Below, piece by piece: positions 38,119 through 47,711 of a stretch of DNA of 47,754 bases (position 1 is the first letter of the stretch; each line of letters begins with the position of its first letter). Made by a program: the position numbers and the translations under genes. This DNA is from an uncultured Oscillospiraceae bacterium. Lineage in GTDB: Bacteria; Bacillota; Clostridia; Oscillospirales; Oscillospiraceae. Location: positions 1 through 47,754 of the forward strand of contig CANQFT010000015.1 of the NCBI GenBank assembly GCA_947599925.1. The letters run 5' to 3'. The notes below the pieces were generated by a model. It saw only the letters and a program-made list of their open reading frames with translations. It searched no databases and was not told the DNA's origin.

Positions 38119-40770
38119 TCAGTACCCCCTGTAATCAGTCACGGAGATGGGGACGGTCCCCGGCGGGATCACGCCGTTGACGCCCCGCTGGGCCACCGGC
38201 ATGGACAAAAACAGCATCCGCAGATCCACCTCGGTGGTGAGGGAAAAGCCGGTGATCGCCTTGGACAGATCCTCCAGGGGTACGCCGCTCATGGCGGCCT
38301 CCCGGGCCGTGTGGTCGCCCTTGCCCCCGATGCCGTTTTTCTTGTTGGTCAGGTTGAGTTCAATCAACTTTTTCGTTCCCCGGGCCAGGTCGGCGTCGCT
38401 TTTGAGCAAGAGGAAGACGCGCAGATAGTCCCGGTAACCAAAGGCGTCCGCATCCTCGTCGTCCAGATTTGAGCCGTCGCTCTTTTGGCTGAAGGAGACA
38501 TTTTCTGAGAGCCCTTCCCCGCCGCTGGAGACCAGCCCAGACACGGAGAAACGCCAGGAGCTGTTATCCTTGAAGAGCTTCACATTGTGCCCGTCCCGGA
38601 TGCGCCCCACATCCAGGGCTGACTCGCCCAGCGCCATGCCGACGCGCACCAGCTCGCCGATGATGAAGGCGAAGGGGCCCACGATACCGGACAGGGCGGA
38701 TTTCACCTCTCTGACCAAATTGTTGACCTCGTCGATGCTGAAGGAGGCGATGTAGTTGAAGACAAAGCGCACCAGGAAGATCATGCCGGCCACCGATTTC
38801 AGGTTGTCCTGGGCGTTGTAGCTGCCGGCGTAGAGAAATTCCAGTTCTGACTGGTAGAAATAGTTCACGTCGATACCCATAGGAATGCCGGACATGGTTT
38901 TCCGGCCCGCCTCCGCGCCTTTATTGGTGGTGTAACAGGAGAACATCTCGCTGTCATAGCCCAAGAGGAGCAGGTGGTTCGCGCTTGCGTCCGCCAGGTC
39001 GCCCAGCCGCTGTACCAGACTTCCGCCCAGGGCGTCCTTGGCCTTGTCCTTACCTACGCCGGTTTCGCTCCAATCCCCCTCCTGGCCAAACTTTTCCTCC
39101 GGGGCCGCCGCGCCGCCGCCGGAATAAGGGGTGTAGACCCACGCGCCCTCCGGCTCATAGACCAGAAGGCCCTTAAAAATGGACTGGGCTTCGGCGAAGA
39201 TCTTGGTGGCGGCTTTTTTCGCCGTCTTCTTTTTCGCCTTGGTCTCGTTGCCAAACATTTGGCACAGCAATTGGTAGAACTGCTCGTTTTGGCTGTCGAT
39301 CTCCTGGAATCTCTGGAAGCCCTGGGGGCCGGGGTAGTGATAGAGAGAGGGGCCAATATACCGTATGGCATCCAGCCGGTCGGCCTTTGGTTCAGAGGGG
39401 TGTTCCTTGTTATAGAGCTTCAGGTCGATCTCAAAGCCGTTGGCATTGCTCAGGTTTTCCAGCACGGAAAACTGGACCGTCGCGCCATCCGATGGGCTTT
39501 TCCAGTCGCCGTACAGCGGGTCTTCCAACTGCTCCAGGGCCTTTTGCAGTCCGGGGGCGTCCTGGCCGCGCATCTTCTGGGCCATGGGCGTCACCTCGTA
39601 CTTCAGCAGACGGCGGTAGATGTCCAGGGCGCATTCCCCGTTGTTTTCTGCCGACGGCTTGGTCAGGCTGTCTTTCAGTTCTTGGGAGCAGGCGTCCGGC
39701 CGGTTGAGCTTCGATTCCAACTCATCGAGCTTTTCGGCCAGCTTGTCTCGTTGCTTGTCCGCCTTCTCGGCGGCCTTGACCAAATCGTCCAGGCCGTCCA
39801 GCGTGTCATCGCAGGAATCGGCAGCGTTGTCAAACAGTTTGATCAGCCCGTGATATACCTTGGTGCTGGCGGAGTGGTACCCGGCCGTCCAGATCCCCGC
39901 CTCCTCGTCTTCCCATTGGCCCTGCACCCAGTTGCTTTTCACCGTGCCGCCCCGTATCAGGGCATACACGTTGTCCTGCAGATCCTTGTAGCGGGTCTTG
40001 TAGTCCGCTTCCACCTCCGCCCAGTGGGCGATCTCCTCCTCGGTGGCGTCTTCGACGTCTTTGTGGTTCTCTACGTATTCCGTGTACTGCCGGCGCACGT
40101 CCTCCATCGTGGAGAGCTGGGCGTAGACCAGGTCGAGGGCCGCGTTGATTTTTTCGTAGTCATCAAGTAGTTCCTGGTAGTCGGCATGGACCTCGACGAT
40201 CTCGTCATACATCTTTTCGTAGGCGTCGGTGAGGTCCTCCAGCTTGTCGTCCAGATCCATCTTGTCTTCAATGATCTCGGCGTCCTTCTGGACCTTCTTG
40301 AAGGAGTCCAATCGGTCCAGCAGCTCGTCCACCAGTACCACCGGGACGCGGAATTTTGCATATTCCTCGATCTGCCGCCGCAGGACCTCGGTGTTGCCCA
40401 GGTTCTGATGGGGGGCCGCCGTTATAGTCCCCGGTTTCAATTGGCTGCCATAGAGGAGCTGGAGGGTGCCCATATCCGTGTTCTGCCCCTGCTGGCCCAG
40501 GATCGCGACCTCGATATACTCGTTGATCATATCCGCCAACTTGTCGTCGCCCTCCGTAATGCCGTAAAGACCGTACAGATCCTGGAGCAGCGCGTCATAG
40601 CTGGCCAGAGTGGAGTTGGCGGCCAGCTGGTTGGCGTCTTGCAGGACGCTCTTGGCGGCATAGACGCGCGCAATATCCACTGCCGAGCCGGTGACCAACA
40701 GGGAAGGGATCAACAGCAGCGTGACCATCACGGTCACCATCCCTTTGCGATTTTGCCACAGTTTTTTCAT
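38119..40770 (-). CDS. DUF5702 / TadG-like Flp pilus assembly protein
   Basis: 883 residues. N-terminus MKKLWQNRKGMVTVMVTLLL gives a TadG-type membrane helix (about 10-30) followed by VDIARVYAAKSVLQDANQLA, the classic TadG/TadE post-helix sequence. A long coiled-coil-rich region (about 160-370) comes next, then a mixed region with hydrophobic segments near 650-710, and a beta-rich tail ending near VPISVTDYRGY. It lacks Glu at +5 after Gly. Probable scaffold or tip component spanning the wall. Confidence 0.82.
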   Translation of the reverse strand: MKKLWQNRKGMVTVMVTLLLIPSLLVTGSAVDIARVYAAKSVLQDANQLAANSTLASYDALLQDLYGLYGITEGDDKLADMINEYIEVAILGQQGQNTDMGTLQLLYGSQLKPGTITAAPHQNLGNTEVLRRQIEEYAKFRVPVVLVDELLDRLDSFKKVQKDAEIIEDKMDLDDKLEDLTDAYEKMYDEIVEVHADYQELLDDYEKINAALDLVYAQLSTMEDVRRQYTEYVENHKDVEDATEEEIAHWAEVEADYKTRYKDLQDNVYALIRGGTVKSNWVQGQWEDEEAGIWTAGYHSASTKVYHGLIKLFDNAADSCDDTLDGLDDLVKAAEKADKQRDKLAEKLDELESKLNRPDACSQELKDSLTKPSAENNGECALDIYRRLLKYEVTPMAQKMRGQDAPGLQKALEQLEDPLYGDWKSPSDGATVQFSVLENLSNANGFEIDLKLYNKEHPSEPKADRLDAIRYIGPSLYHYPGPQGFQRFQEIDSQNEQFYQLLCQMFGNETKAKKKTAKKAATKIFAEAQSIFKGLLVYEPEGAWVYTPYSGGGAAAPEEKFGQEGDWSETGVGKDKAKDALGGSLVQRLGDLADASANHLLLLGYDSEMFSCYTTNKGAEAGRKTMSGIPMGIDVNYFYQSELEFLYAGSYNAQDNLKSVAGMIFLVRFVFNYIASFSIDEVNNLVREVKSALSGIVGPFAFIIGELVRVGMALGESALDVGRIRDGHNVKLFKDNSSWRFSVSGLVSSGGEGLSENVSFSQKSDGSNLDDEDADAFGYRDYLRVFLLLKSDADLARGTKKLIELNLTNKKNGIGGKGDHTAREAAMSGVPLEDLSKAITGFSLTTEVDLRMLFLSMPVAQRGVNGVIPPGTVPISVTDYRGY

Positions 40771-40784
40771 GGACGCGCACCACC

Positions 40785-41438
40785 TCAGATCCCCAAAAAT
40801 CCTCTGGCCTTGGAAAAGATCTCCCCTACCTTACTGAACGTTTGGGAAATATTGTATTTTCCGTCCAGCCATTTCGCCACATCCACCGCAATATCCATAT
40901 TCCGCACGAACTCGTCCCCGTTTTGCACCACAGCCGTGGAGGTGACGGTGACGGGGATCTCTGTTGGGAATCGGACGAAGCTCAAGTCGATGGGGATGGG
41001 GATGGTCTTGGTGGCGGTCAGGGAGATCTCCTTGTAGACCACATAGTTGTTTACCGTGTACTCCACCTCCAGCTTTCCGGGCGTAGCCTGAATGCTTTCA
41101 TCGGCGATGTAGGAGATGATGCGCTCCGCCTCGCCGCCGTCCTTTTTCGGACTGATGGAGTTGAACAGGGAAACATATACGTTGTCCAGGCCGCTCTTAT
41201 TGGCGACCCAGTTGTATTTCATCCTTTTATCGTCAAATCTCAGCCAGGTGTCGCTCTGCTCGGTGGCCAGCGCGGTGGCCGCGTATTGTGTGGCCCGTTG
41301 GAGCAGTGCCCGGGTGGGCAGGTACATGGCCAGCAACACCAGAGCGAGATAGATCATCATCATAATAGGCAGGAGGATGGCCGCCTCCACCACGGCGTCG
41401 CCTCGTTCGTTGTGTATAAAGTTTTTTCTGTGGCGCAA
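40785..41438 (-). CDS. TadE-family pseudopilin, TTG start
   Basis: 217 residues from TTG 41438. AGGAGGTG lies 6 nt before TTG, whereas the GTG at 41447 is part of that ribosome site itself. N-terminal RHRKNFIHNERGDAVVEAAI has a Gly cleavage site with Glu at +5, then a membrane helix (about 20-40) and TRALLQRATQYAATALATEQ, typical of TadE. It lies 14 bp before the DUF5702 gene. Confidence 0.87.
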   Translation of the reverse strand: MRHRKNFIHNERGDAVVEAAILLPIMMMIYLALVLLAMYLPTRALLQRATQYAATALATEQSDTWLRFDDKRMKYNWVANKSGLDNVYVSLFNSISPKKDGGEAERIISYIADESIQATPGKLEVEYTVNNYVVYKEISLTATKTIPIPIDLSFVRFPTEIPVTVTSTAVVQNGDEFVRNMDIAVDVAKWLDGKYNISQTFSKVGEIFSKARGFLGI

Positions 41439-41474
41439 GGCGACCACCTCCTTTTTGTTCTCCGGCAGTTTTGC

Positions 41475-41696
41475 TTAAGAGATCCCGTTCGCTTTTCCGG
41501 TGATGGTTTCCCACCATGCTGTGATCTGATCGCTCAGCAGGCCCCACAGCATCGCGATAGCCAGCACCGCCACCAAGATCAGCAGAACGGCCACCACCAC
41601 GCCGGACAGGCCCCGCTCATCATTCTTCAGGTCCTGGGCAAACCCGGTGACCCCAAGATAGAGCCCGGTGAGCCAACGGTTGATCGCCTTCATCAT
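41475..41696 (-). CDS. Flp-type class IVb major pilin
   Basis: 73 residues (M1 at 41696, M2 at 41693). GGGAGGTGA precedes the start. Short leader ending NDERG, then LSGVVVAVLLILVAVLAIAM, a hydrophobic helix, and a 25-residue polar tail (ITAWWETITGKANGIS). Size and layout fit the Flp1-like pilins of Clostridia. The Glu normally found at +5 of the mature pilin is Val here. It is flanked by intergenic gaps of 50 and 36 bp, larger than elsewhere in the operon, as is common around the major subunit. Confidence 0.85.
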   Translation of the reverse strand: MMKAINRWLTGLYLGVTGFAQDLKNDERGLSGVVVAVLLILVAVLAIAMLWGLLSDQITAWWETITGKANGIS

Positions 41697-41746
41697 GCTT
41701 GTTCACCTCCCTTCGCCTGATTTGCGTGGGGTATATTGTACATTCG

Positions 41747-42805
41747 TCAAAAGCCCGAAAAGCTCATGGCGACAGGTACCATGATCATCACCAGAATGGT
41801 GATAAAGAGCATCATCGTGGGGATCATCAGCTTGGAGTTGGCGGCCTCGGAGTCCCGCTTGGCGGTGTGGCGCCGCTCCTGCCACGCCTCATGGGCCATA
41901 TCCTTGAGCAGGATGCCGATCTCCGCGTTGCCCTTGGATTGATTCTGAATGATGGCGGAGGCCAGCTTGGTGGCCTCCTTGGTAGAACAGCGGTCAATAA
42001 AGTTGGCATAGGCTACGGACGGATCCACCAGGTTGTCCCGTTCCTCGGAGGTCTTACGCATCTCCAGGTACAGTTCTCCATCCTCGCTGTACGCCGTCTC
42101 CTTCCAGGCCCGGTCCATGATCATGCCCGAGGTCACCAGCAGCGCCAACTTGGATACCACATTGGGAAACTGCCGGGAAATGGCCGCGCGGCGCTTTTTG
42201 ACCTTGTCGGCCACCTCGTCATAGAGGGCATACACCAAAAACAGCACCAGCAGGACGCCTACGGTGCCTACCAGCAGCCCCATCCGGGTGTTGCCCGTCC
42301 CCAGCATGATGGTGGCCAGCGCCAAGGCCAGGGCAATGCCTATGATGGGGTAGGAGCATATCTGGGCCAGGAGTTGCCTGGTGCGGCTGTCGGCGTATTT
42401 TTTACCGCTGAGCTCCACATATCGGGCGTAGATGACCTTGTTGATCTGACCCTTGCCCAGAGCATCCACCCGCCGCTGTACCACATAGCCCGGCATCACC
42501 AGCAGGTTGACGCTCCGCAAGTCCCCTTGCTGCAGGCGCACATTCGTCTCCTGGAGCTTTTTGATCTGCTTTTGAGAATTTCCGCCGTATATCAGCCCCA
42601 TCACTTTGGCCATCACGCCATGGTATTGGGACAGCTTCTCCTGTTTCTCCGCGTCTTTCTTCTCCAGGGCAGCAATGGCGTCCAGGTTGCTCAGCACCTT
42701 GTTGGATGCGGCCCGGACCCAGTCCTCGTCCGTCGCCTGGAACAGCAGAAAAAGCCACAGCGCCAAGAGGACGGTAGCCAGGGCGGATAAGATGATCACA
42801 GCCAT
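41747..42805 (-). CDS. tadC: TadC-like inner membrane platform protein (T2SS-F family)
   Basis: 352 residues, ATG 42805 after AAGGAGG. One N-terminal helix, a cytoplasmic region, a pair of central helices (about 155-200), the T2SS-F domain (about 215-320; FPNVVSKLALLVTSG, IIQNQSKGNAEIG) and a C-terminal helix (PTMMLFITILVMIMVPVAM). With TadB it forms the platform that the TadA ATPase drives to extrude pilin. Confidence 0.9.
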   Translation of the reverse strand: MAVIILSALATVLLALWLFLLFQATDEDWVRAASNKVLSNLDAIAALEKKDAEKQEKLSQYHGVMAKVMGLIYGGNSQKQIKKLQETNVRLQQGDLRSVNLLVMPGYVVQRRVDALGKGQINKVIYARYVELSGKKYADSRTRQLLAQICSYPIIGIALALALATIMLGTGNTRMGLLVGTVGVLLVLFLVYALYDEVADKVKKRRAAISRQFPNVVSKLALLVTSGMIMDRAWKETAYSEDGELYLEMRKTSEERDNLVDPSVAYANFIDRCSTKEATKLASAIIQNQSKGNAEIGILLKDMAHEAWQERRHTAKRDSEAANSKLMIPTMMLFITILVMIMVPVAMSFSGF

Positions 42806-42817
42806 TTTGACGCCTCC

Positions 42818-43639
42818 TTACAGCTTGATGCTGCTGAACTTCTGCGACATGACATAGCTGACGCAAAACACCACCAGCCCGAAGGTGGCGACAAGGCGAC
42901 CCGCCGGCGTGGTGTAGAGCGCGTCCATGAAGCCCGCCCCCGCGTAGCTGATGACCAGCAGGATGACAAGGGGCATGAACTGCATGATATTGGCCTCTGA
43001 CTTGGCCGAGGTCATCATGGTCTCGATCTCCATTTCGATAGCCATTTTGTCGGCAATGATCTGCTGCGTCTCCCGAATGATCTCATCGGCGCGGCTGGAC
43101 TTCCCTTCGATGGTAGCGTAGATGGAGGCAAAGCTCTCCACATCCTCCAGACCGCTGCGCTGGGCGAAGTCAGAAAAGGCTTCAGAAAGGGGCACGGCGT
43201 TGTTGAACCGGCTGACGATCAGATCCAGTTCGATGATAATATCGCTGTCCTCAGGATAGATCATGGCCAGGTCCTCCCGCGCGCTCATCAGGGCCTTCAG
43301 CATGGGGTTGCCCGCCCGCATGGCCACCGACATGGCCTCCAGCATATCAAAGAATTCCATACGCAGCTTGATCATCCGCTTCTGAATGGCCTTTTGGGCG
43401 GAGACAAAGATGTTGACAACGCCCACGACCAAGCCGCCGATCAGGCCCAGGACCCAGATCTGATAGAAGATATACAGCACCGCGAAGCCGGCGAGAAAGC
43501 CGACGAGGAAGGCGATGATGTGGTCGCCCAACTTGGCCGGACTGACGGAGTAATCCAGCACGGTAGCGCCCCGGTGTTTGGACTGCTGGGGCGGGGGAGT
43601 TTCCGCCTGCTTCGTGGGGGCAAACAGATTTTTCGCCAT
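42818..43639 (-). CDS. tadB: TadB-like inner membrane platform protein (T2SS-F family)
   Basis: 273 residues, ATG 43639 after AAGGAGG. A cytoplasmic Pro/Gln-rich N-terminus to about 35, two helices (about 40-85), the T2SS-F domain (about 95-235; EFFDMLEAMSVAMRAGNPML, VPLSEAFSDFA) and C-terminal helices. Paired with TadC 12 bp downstream. Confidence 0.9.
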   Translation of the reverse strand: MAKNLFAPTKQAETPPPQQSKHRGATVLDYSVSPAKLGDHIIAFLVGFLAGFAVLYIFYQIWVLGLIGGLVVGVVNIFVSAQKAIQKRMIKLRMEFFDMLEAMSVAMRAGNPMLKALMSAREDLAMIYPEDSDIIIELDLIVSRFNNAVPLSEAFSDFAQRSGLEDVESFASIYATIEGKSSRADEIIRETQQIIADKMAIEMEIETMMTSAKSEANIMQFMPLVILLVISYAGAGFMDALYTTPAGRLVATFGLVVFCVSYVMSQKFSSIKL

Positions 43640-43651
43640 ATGCGCGCCTCC

Positions 43652-44932
43652 TTAAATGACCCGGTCGATCCCGGCGGTTTCCAGCTTCTGGGTGTTTTTC
43701 ATGGGGTTTTCCGTTCGGATAAGACGGCCGACCACCTTGCTTTTTGTGCTCTCCGCGGTCTCCCGGAAGGTGTAGAGGGGGTTGATGATAAACTCGCGGG
43801 CTGTGGGGTCATAGCCCAGGATCTCCACGATCTCCAGCGTTTTGCGGCTTTTGTCCCGCAGGCGGGAGAGGTGGATGATGATATCCACCGCCGAGGCGAT
43901 CTGCTGGCGGATGGCCTCCAGAGGCAGACCCTCGGCTCCTTGCAGTACCATGGTCTCCAGGCGGCGGAGCATATCCACGGTGGAGTTGGCGTGGCCGGTA
44001 GACAGAGAGCCGTCGTGTCCGGTGTTCATGGCCTGGAGCATATCCAGGGCCTCCGCACCGCGGACCTCGCCCACCACGATGCGGTCGGGACGCATACGCA
44101 GAGCGGATTTGATCAGATCCCGGATGGTGATGGCGCCCTTGCCGTCGGGGCCGGCGTTCCGGGTCTCCAGGCGCACCAGGTTGTCCACATGGCGGATCTG
44201 CAGTTCGGCGGAGTCCTCGATGGTGATGACGCGCTCATCTCTGGGGATGAAGTTGGAAAGAGCGTTGAGGAAGGTGGTCTTGCCGCTGCCGGTACCGCCG
44301 CTGACGAAGATGTTGTACCTGGCGGACACCAGCAGCTGCAGTACCTCCGCCACCTCCGGGGTGATGGAGCCGTACTGGATCAGCTTTTGCACCGTCATAG
44401 CCTCTTTGGGAAAGCGGCGGATCGTGACGATGGGACCGTTCAGCGCCACCGGCGGCATTACCACGTTGACCCGTGAGCCATCTTCCAGATGGGTGTCAAC
44501 AATGGGTTCGCTCTCGTTGACCGCCCGCCCGGACTGAGAGACGAACTTGGTAATGACCGTCTCCAGCTCCTGCTTGCTCTCAAAGTGGTTTTCCAGCATA
44601 CTCAGTCGGCCCGCTTTTTCCACAAAAATGTGGTCAAAGCCGTTGATCATGACCTCCGTAATGTCGCTGTCGGCGATGATCTGGCCCAGTACGCCCAGGC
44701 CGCGGATGGACTCAAAGACCGCGCCAAGCACCAGGCCGCGCTCGCGGAAATTCATGCCGGACAACTCCTGATAAGCCTCCGGGCTGTTCTCCCTGGCCCA
44801 CTGGGTCGTCCGTTCCAGGGTGCGGACGATCAGACCCCGGAGCTCCTCATCGCTCATCACGGTGAGGTCGGGGTCCTTATGTACCTCCGTTTTCAGTTGG
44901 CGGATCAGTTCATTGCGATGCTCCTCAGTCAT
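43652..44932 (-). CDS. tadA: TadA/CpaF pilus assembly ATPase
   Basis: 426 residues. ATG 44932 (MTEEHRNELIRQ) follows GAGGAGAGGA; the longer open frame to 45076 runs back into the TadZ gene and has no ribosome site. Helical N-terminal domain, then the secretion ATPase core: FVSGGTGSGKTT (Walker A about 212-220), the aspartate box ITIEDSAELQI (236-246), RIVVGEVRG (Walker B about 284-292) and the histidine-box-like TGHANST. Hexameric motor for Flp pilin polymerisation. Confidence 0.95.
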   Translation of the reverse strand: MTEEHRNELIRQLKTEVHKDPDLTVMSDEELRGLIVRTLERTTQWARENSPEAYQELSGMNFRERGLVLGAVFESIRGLGVLGQIIADSDITEVMINGFDHIFVEKAGRLSMLENHFESKQELETVITKFVSQSGRAVNESEPIVDTHLEDGSRVNVVMPPVALNGPIVTIRRFPKEAMTVQKLIQYGSITPEVAEVLQLLVSARYNIFVSGGTGSGKTTFLNALSNFIPRDERVITIEDSAELQIRHVDNLVRLETRNAGPDGKGAITIRDLIKSALRMRPDRIVVGEVRGAEALDMLQAMNTGHDGSLSTGHANSTVDMLRRLETMVLQGAEGLPLEAIRQQIASAVDIIIHLSRLRDKSRKTLEIVEILGYDPTAREFIINPLYTFRETAESTKSKVVGRLIRTENPMKNTQKLETAGIDRVI

Positions 44933-44952
44933 GGTCGTCCTCTCCTCTTGCC

Positions 44953-45954
44953 TTATTGCGCTTGGAACTTGTGGGCGGACAGGCTTTTGTAGATCGACGA
45001 GGGGTTGTCTGCCCGCAGGCTGGGCAGGGTGACGGTGTGGGCCACCGGGAGGGTGACTTGGGCCCCCATGTTGCACACCAGGGTGATCTTCTCCCGGAAC
45101 TGCTCAAAGAGGTTGCTCTGAGTTTGGAACTGCTGGAGCTTGGCGAGACAGCGCGGGGTGCTGTCAGTGACCAGCAGGATGCGGTCCGCCAGGGCCATGA
45201 CACGTTGGCACCGCTCGTCGCATACGCTGGACAGATCCAGCACCACTTCATCGACGCCCTGCCCCGCCGCCAACACCAACTCCTCGATATTCTCCCAGGT
45301 CAGGATGTTCATGTCGTCGTAGTTGCTGGGCGCGCAAAAATAGTAGATGCCCGAGCCGGCGTCCTGGCAGCGGATGCTCTGCAACAGAAGTTCCAGGTTG
45401 CCGCCCAGGTTTTCAAAGGCCTCGCTAATGCTCTTGCCGTCGGCGGGGAAATAGACCGAGACGCTGGAAAAATACTCCAGATCAAAGTAGACTGTTTTGC
45501 GGCCCGCAGCCACCTGCTGGGCCGCGTAAGCCAGGGCTGTGGTGGTTTTCCCGGTCCCTCCGGCGGGGGACCAGACGGTGCAGATCTGGACCCGCTCGCT
45601 GTCGGGCAGCCGCTTGCGTCCGGCTACCTTGGCATAGCGCCCCAGCACATCCCCGGTCAGATGGGAGATGCGCTGGTATTTGCGAACACTGGCCAGTTCC
45701 CCGTCCACTTTCTCCGCCGATGCGTCATCCCACAGCAAAAGGGGCAGGGTCACCTTTTCCAACTGGGCGTTTTGGGCCATCCGCGCGCTGAGCAGCGCCA
45801 CATCGTAGCGGTGCCCGGTCAGGGTAGACGCCAATTTATCCTGGGCAGAGCAGATGCTCACCTCAAAGGTGTCGGCATAGCGATCCGCCAAGACATGGGA
45901 CAGGTGTTGGCAGTAGTCTTTGTCTTCACTGGCGATCAGTAATTGAATTTTCAT
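44953..45954 (-). CDS. tadZ: TadZ/CpaE-like MinD-family ATPase
   Basis: 333 residues, ATG 45954 after GAGGGGA. The N-terminal half (1-110) resembles an atypical receiver domain (MKIQLLIASEDKDYCQHL). The second half is a ParA/MinD ATPase with WSPAGGTGKTTTALAYAAQQ (Walker A about 131-137), YFDLEYFSS and a Walker B-like VVLDLSSVCDE. CpaE/TadZ proteins place the pilus machine in the cell. It is 20 bp upstream of tadA. Confidence 0.9.
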   Translation of the reverse strand: MKIQLLIASEDKDYCQHLSHVLADRYADTFEVSICSAQDKLASTLTGHRYDVALLSARMAQNAQLEKVTLPLLLWDDASAEKVDGELASVRKYQRISHLTGDVLGRYAKVAGRKRLPDSERVQICTVWSPAGGTGKTTTALAYAAQQVAAGRKTVYFDLEYFSSVSVYFPADGKSISEAFENLGGNLELLLQSIRCQDAGSGIYYFCAPSNYDDMNILTWENIEELVLAAGQGVDEVVLDLSSVCDERCQRVMALADRILLVTDSTPRCLAKLQQFQTQSNLFEQFREKITLVCNMGAQVTLPVAHTVTLPSLRADNPSSIYKSLSAHKFQAQ

Positions 45955-45964
45955 CTTGATCCCC

Positions 45965-46648
45965 TCATTTCCTTTGTTGTGCCAAAATCGCGGAGATGTT
46001 GTCTGTCGCCCCGGCCGCGATGGCGGCTTTGGTCAACCGTTTGAGCGCCCTTCGCTGGCTTTTTCCAAAAGACCGGGCCACTTCAGCGCCCAGCAATTCC
46101 CGGCTCAAGCACTTATAGAGCCCATCGCTGCAAAGCAGGAACACCCCGCTCTCTGCCGCTCCCTCGTCATAGTGGGGAAGGATGTCCTGCCATTGGCCGA
46201 TACAGCCGGTGAGTTTCCCCCGGCTGGAGTTGTCGTCCTGGGTCAGTTGCTTCAATTCCGTGCCGTTATAGTGATAGATCCGACTGTCGCCGATATGTAC
46301 CGTTACATATTGCCTCTCAGTCAGCAGCAGGGCGGACAGAGTGGTAGCGGTATGCAGTCCCTTTTCCTCTGCCAGATGCAGGAGCTCGCCGTTTAAGGCC
46401 AACACCCGATCCCGCAGTTCCAACCCCAGCCGGGGAGACTGCGTCTGCTGGAACCACCGCGCGAGACTGGCGGTGCAATATGTGGCGGAAAAGGCGCCGT
46501 CCCGGGCGCTGCCGACTCCATCGCAGACAACGGCCAGCAGAGCCGCGCCCTGGGCGGCGGCCCGCTGACAGACCAGGATGCTGTCCATATTGGAAGGACG
46601 TTGGTTCTGGATGCTCAATCCCCGACAGCGCCATTTTTCCCGCGCCAT
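45965..46648 (-). CDS. PP2C-family protein phosphatase, first gene of the Tad operon
   Basis: 227 residues. The metal-binding acidic residues of the family are present: Asp43 in VCDGVGSARDG, Asp121 in HIGDSRIY, Asp175 in LCSDGLYKCL and Asp216 in ATDNISAIL. There is no membrane segment, so it is cytoplasmic. It would remove phosphate from Ser/Thr, most likely from products of the kinase at the other end of the operon. It is the first gene downstream of the candidate invertible promoter and ends 10 bp before tadZ. Confidence 0.9.
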   Translation of the reverse strand: MAREKWRCRGLSIQNQRPSNMDSILVCQRAAAQGAALLAVVCDGVGSARDGAFSATYCTASLARWFQQTQSPRLGLELRDRVLALNGELLHLAEEKGLHTATTLSALLLTERQYVTVHIGDSRIYHYNGTELKQLTQDDNSSRGKLTGCIGQWQDILPHYDEGAAESGVFLLCSDGLYKCLSRELLGAEVARSFGKSQRRALKRLTKAAIAAGATDNISAILAQQRK

Positions 46649-46712
46649 GGCCTTCTACATCCTCTCTCCGCTACCGTTTCAGTCTCGCGATAGCCTCTCG
46701 TTTTGTCAAAGA

Positions 46713-46855
46713 GTGTACCTTGTGACAGCATTTTCCTTTTTTCGTCCTGGAACGCTTGTCAAGGAAGATTTCGACAAAAATTCTGTTATTCTCTTGCAAA
46801 ATGCCGGGGCGTATGGTAGTATGTAAGCGGTTGTGGGAACTGTCACAAGGTACAC
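46713..46855. repeat. Invertible promoter element (inverton) of the Tad operon
   Basis: A perfect 16-bp inverted repeat: GTGTACCTTGTGACAG at 46713-46728 and its reverse complement CTGTCACAAGGTACAC at 46840-46855, bracketing 111 bp. The segment lies 64 bp before the PP2C start on one side and 12 bp from the end of a serine recombinase gene on the other. The centre of each repeat (TT/AA within CC-TT-GTG) is asymmetric, as serine-invertase crossover cores are. The interior carries a promoter but no gene. Confidence 0.88.
46794..46822 (+). promoter_or_regulatory. Promoter inside the inverton, currently facing away from the Tad operon
   Basis: TTGCAA (46794-46799), exactly 17 bp, TAGTAT (46817-46822) preceded by TGG (extended -10). 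Transcription runs rightward, into the 3' end of the recombinase gene on the antisense strand. On the minus strand of the same segment, TTGACA (near 46762) has no usable -10. Inversion would place this promoter about 100 bp upstream of the PP2C gene in the productive direction. Confidence 0.75.
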
Positions 46856-46867
46856 CTTATGATAGTT

Positions 46868-47497
<630 letters not shown>

Positions 47498-47507
47498 TTA
47501 TGAAGAT

Positions 47508-47585
47508 GAGCGGCGGCTTCCGACAAAGCCGCCCTTCCTATCTTAACAGTTTTTGGGATCCTGCCCCAGTTTATCCCAAAGAAAG
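47508..47585 (-). promoter_or_regulatory. Region upstream of the recombinase: two hairpins and a weak promoter
   Basis: The gap 47477-47667 contains no gene. It holds inverted repeats TTTGGGAT / ATCCCAAA (about 47554-47582) and GCGGCTT / AAGCCGC (about 47510-47530). A weak promoter-like pair TTGTCG, 17 bp, TCATAA reads toward the recombinase. The assignment of any one promoter is uncertain. Confidence 0.3.
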
Positions 47586-47667
47586 ACCGTGCCTCCGATG
47601 TCGGAAGATCTTGCCGCTCCATAGGCCCACGCCTGATTCGGACAACGCAGGAAAGTTTACATAATTC

Positions 47668-47704
47668 AAAAAAGCAGAGGGGAGAGCGTACACACGCTCT
47701 CCCC
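47668..47704 (-). terminator. Intrinsic terminator of the gene to the right
   Basis: Perfect 11-bp arms GGGGAGAGCGT (47679-47689) and ACGCTCTCCCC (47694-47704); on the minus strand TCTGCTTTTTT follows. It separates the recombinase from the truncated gene at the window edge. Confidence 0.8.
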
Positions 47705-47711
47705 TTAAAAC

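Noticed and set aside
46755-46790. A minus-strand promoter at TTGACA (near 46762) that would keep the Tad operon on in the present orientation
   Set aside because: No -10-like hexamer occurs 16-19 bp downstream; the sequence there is A/G-rich.
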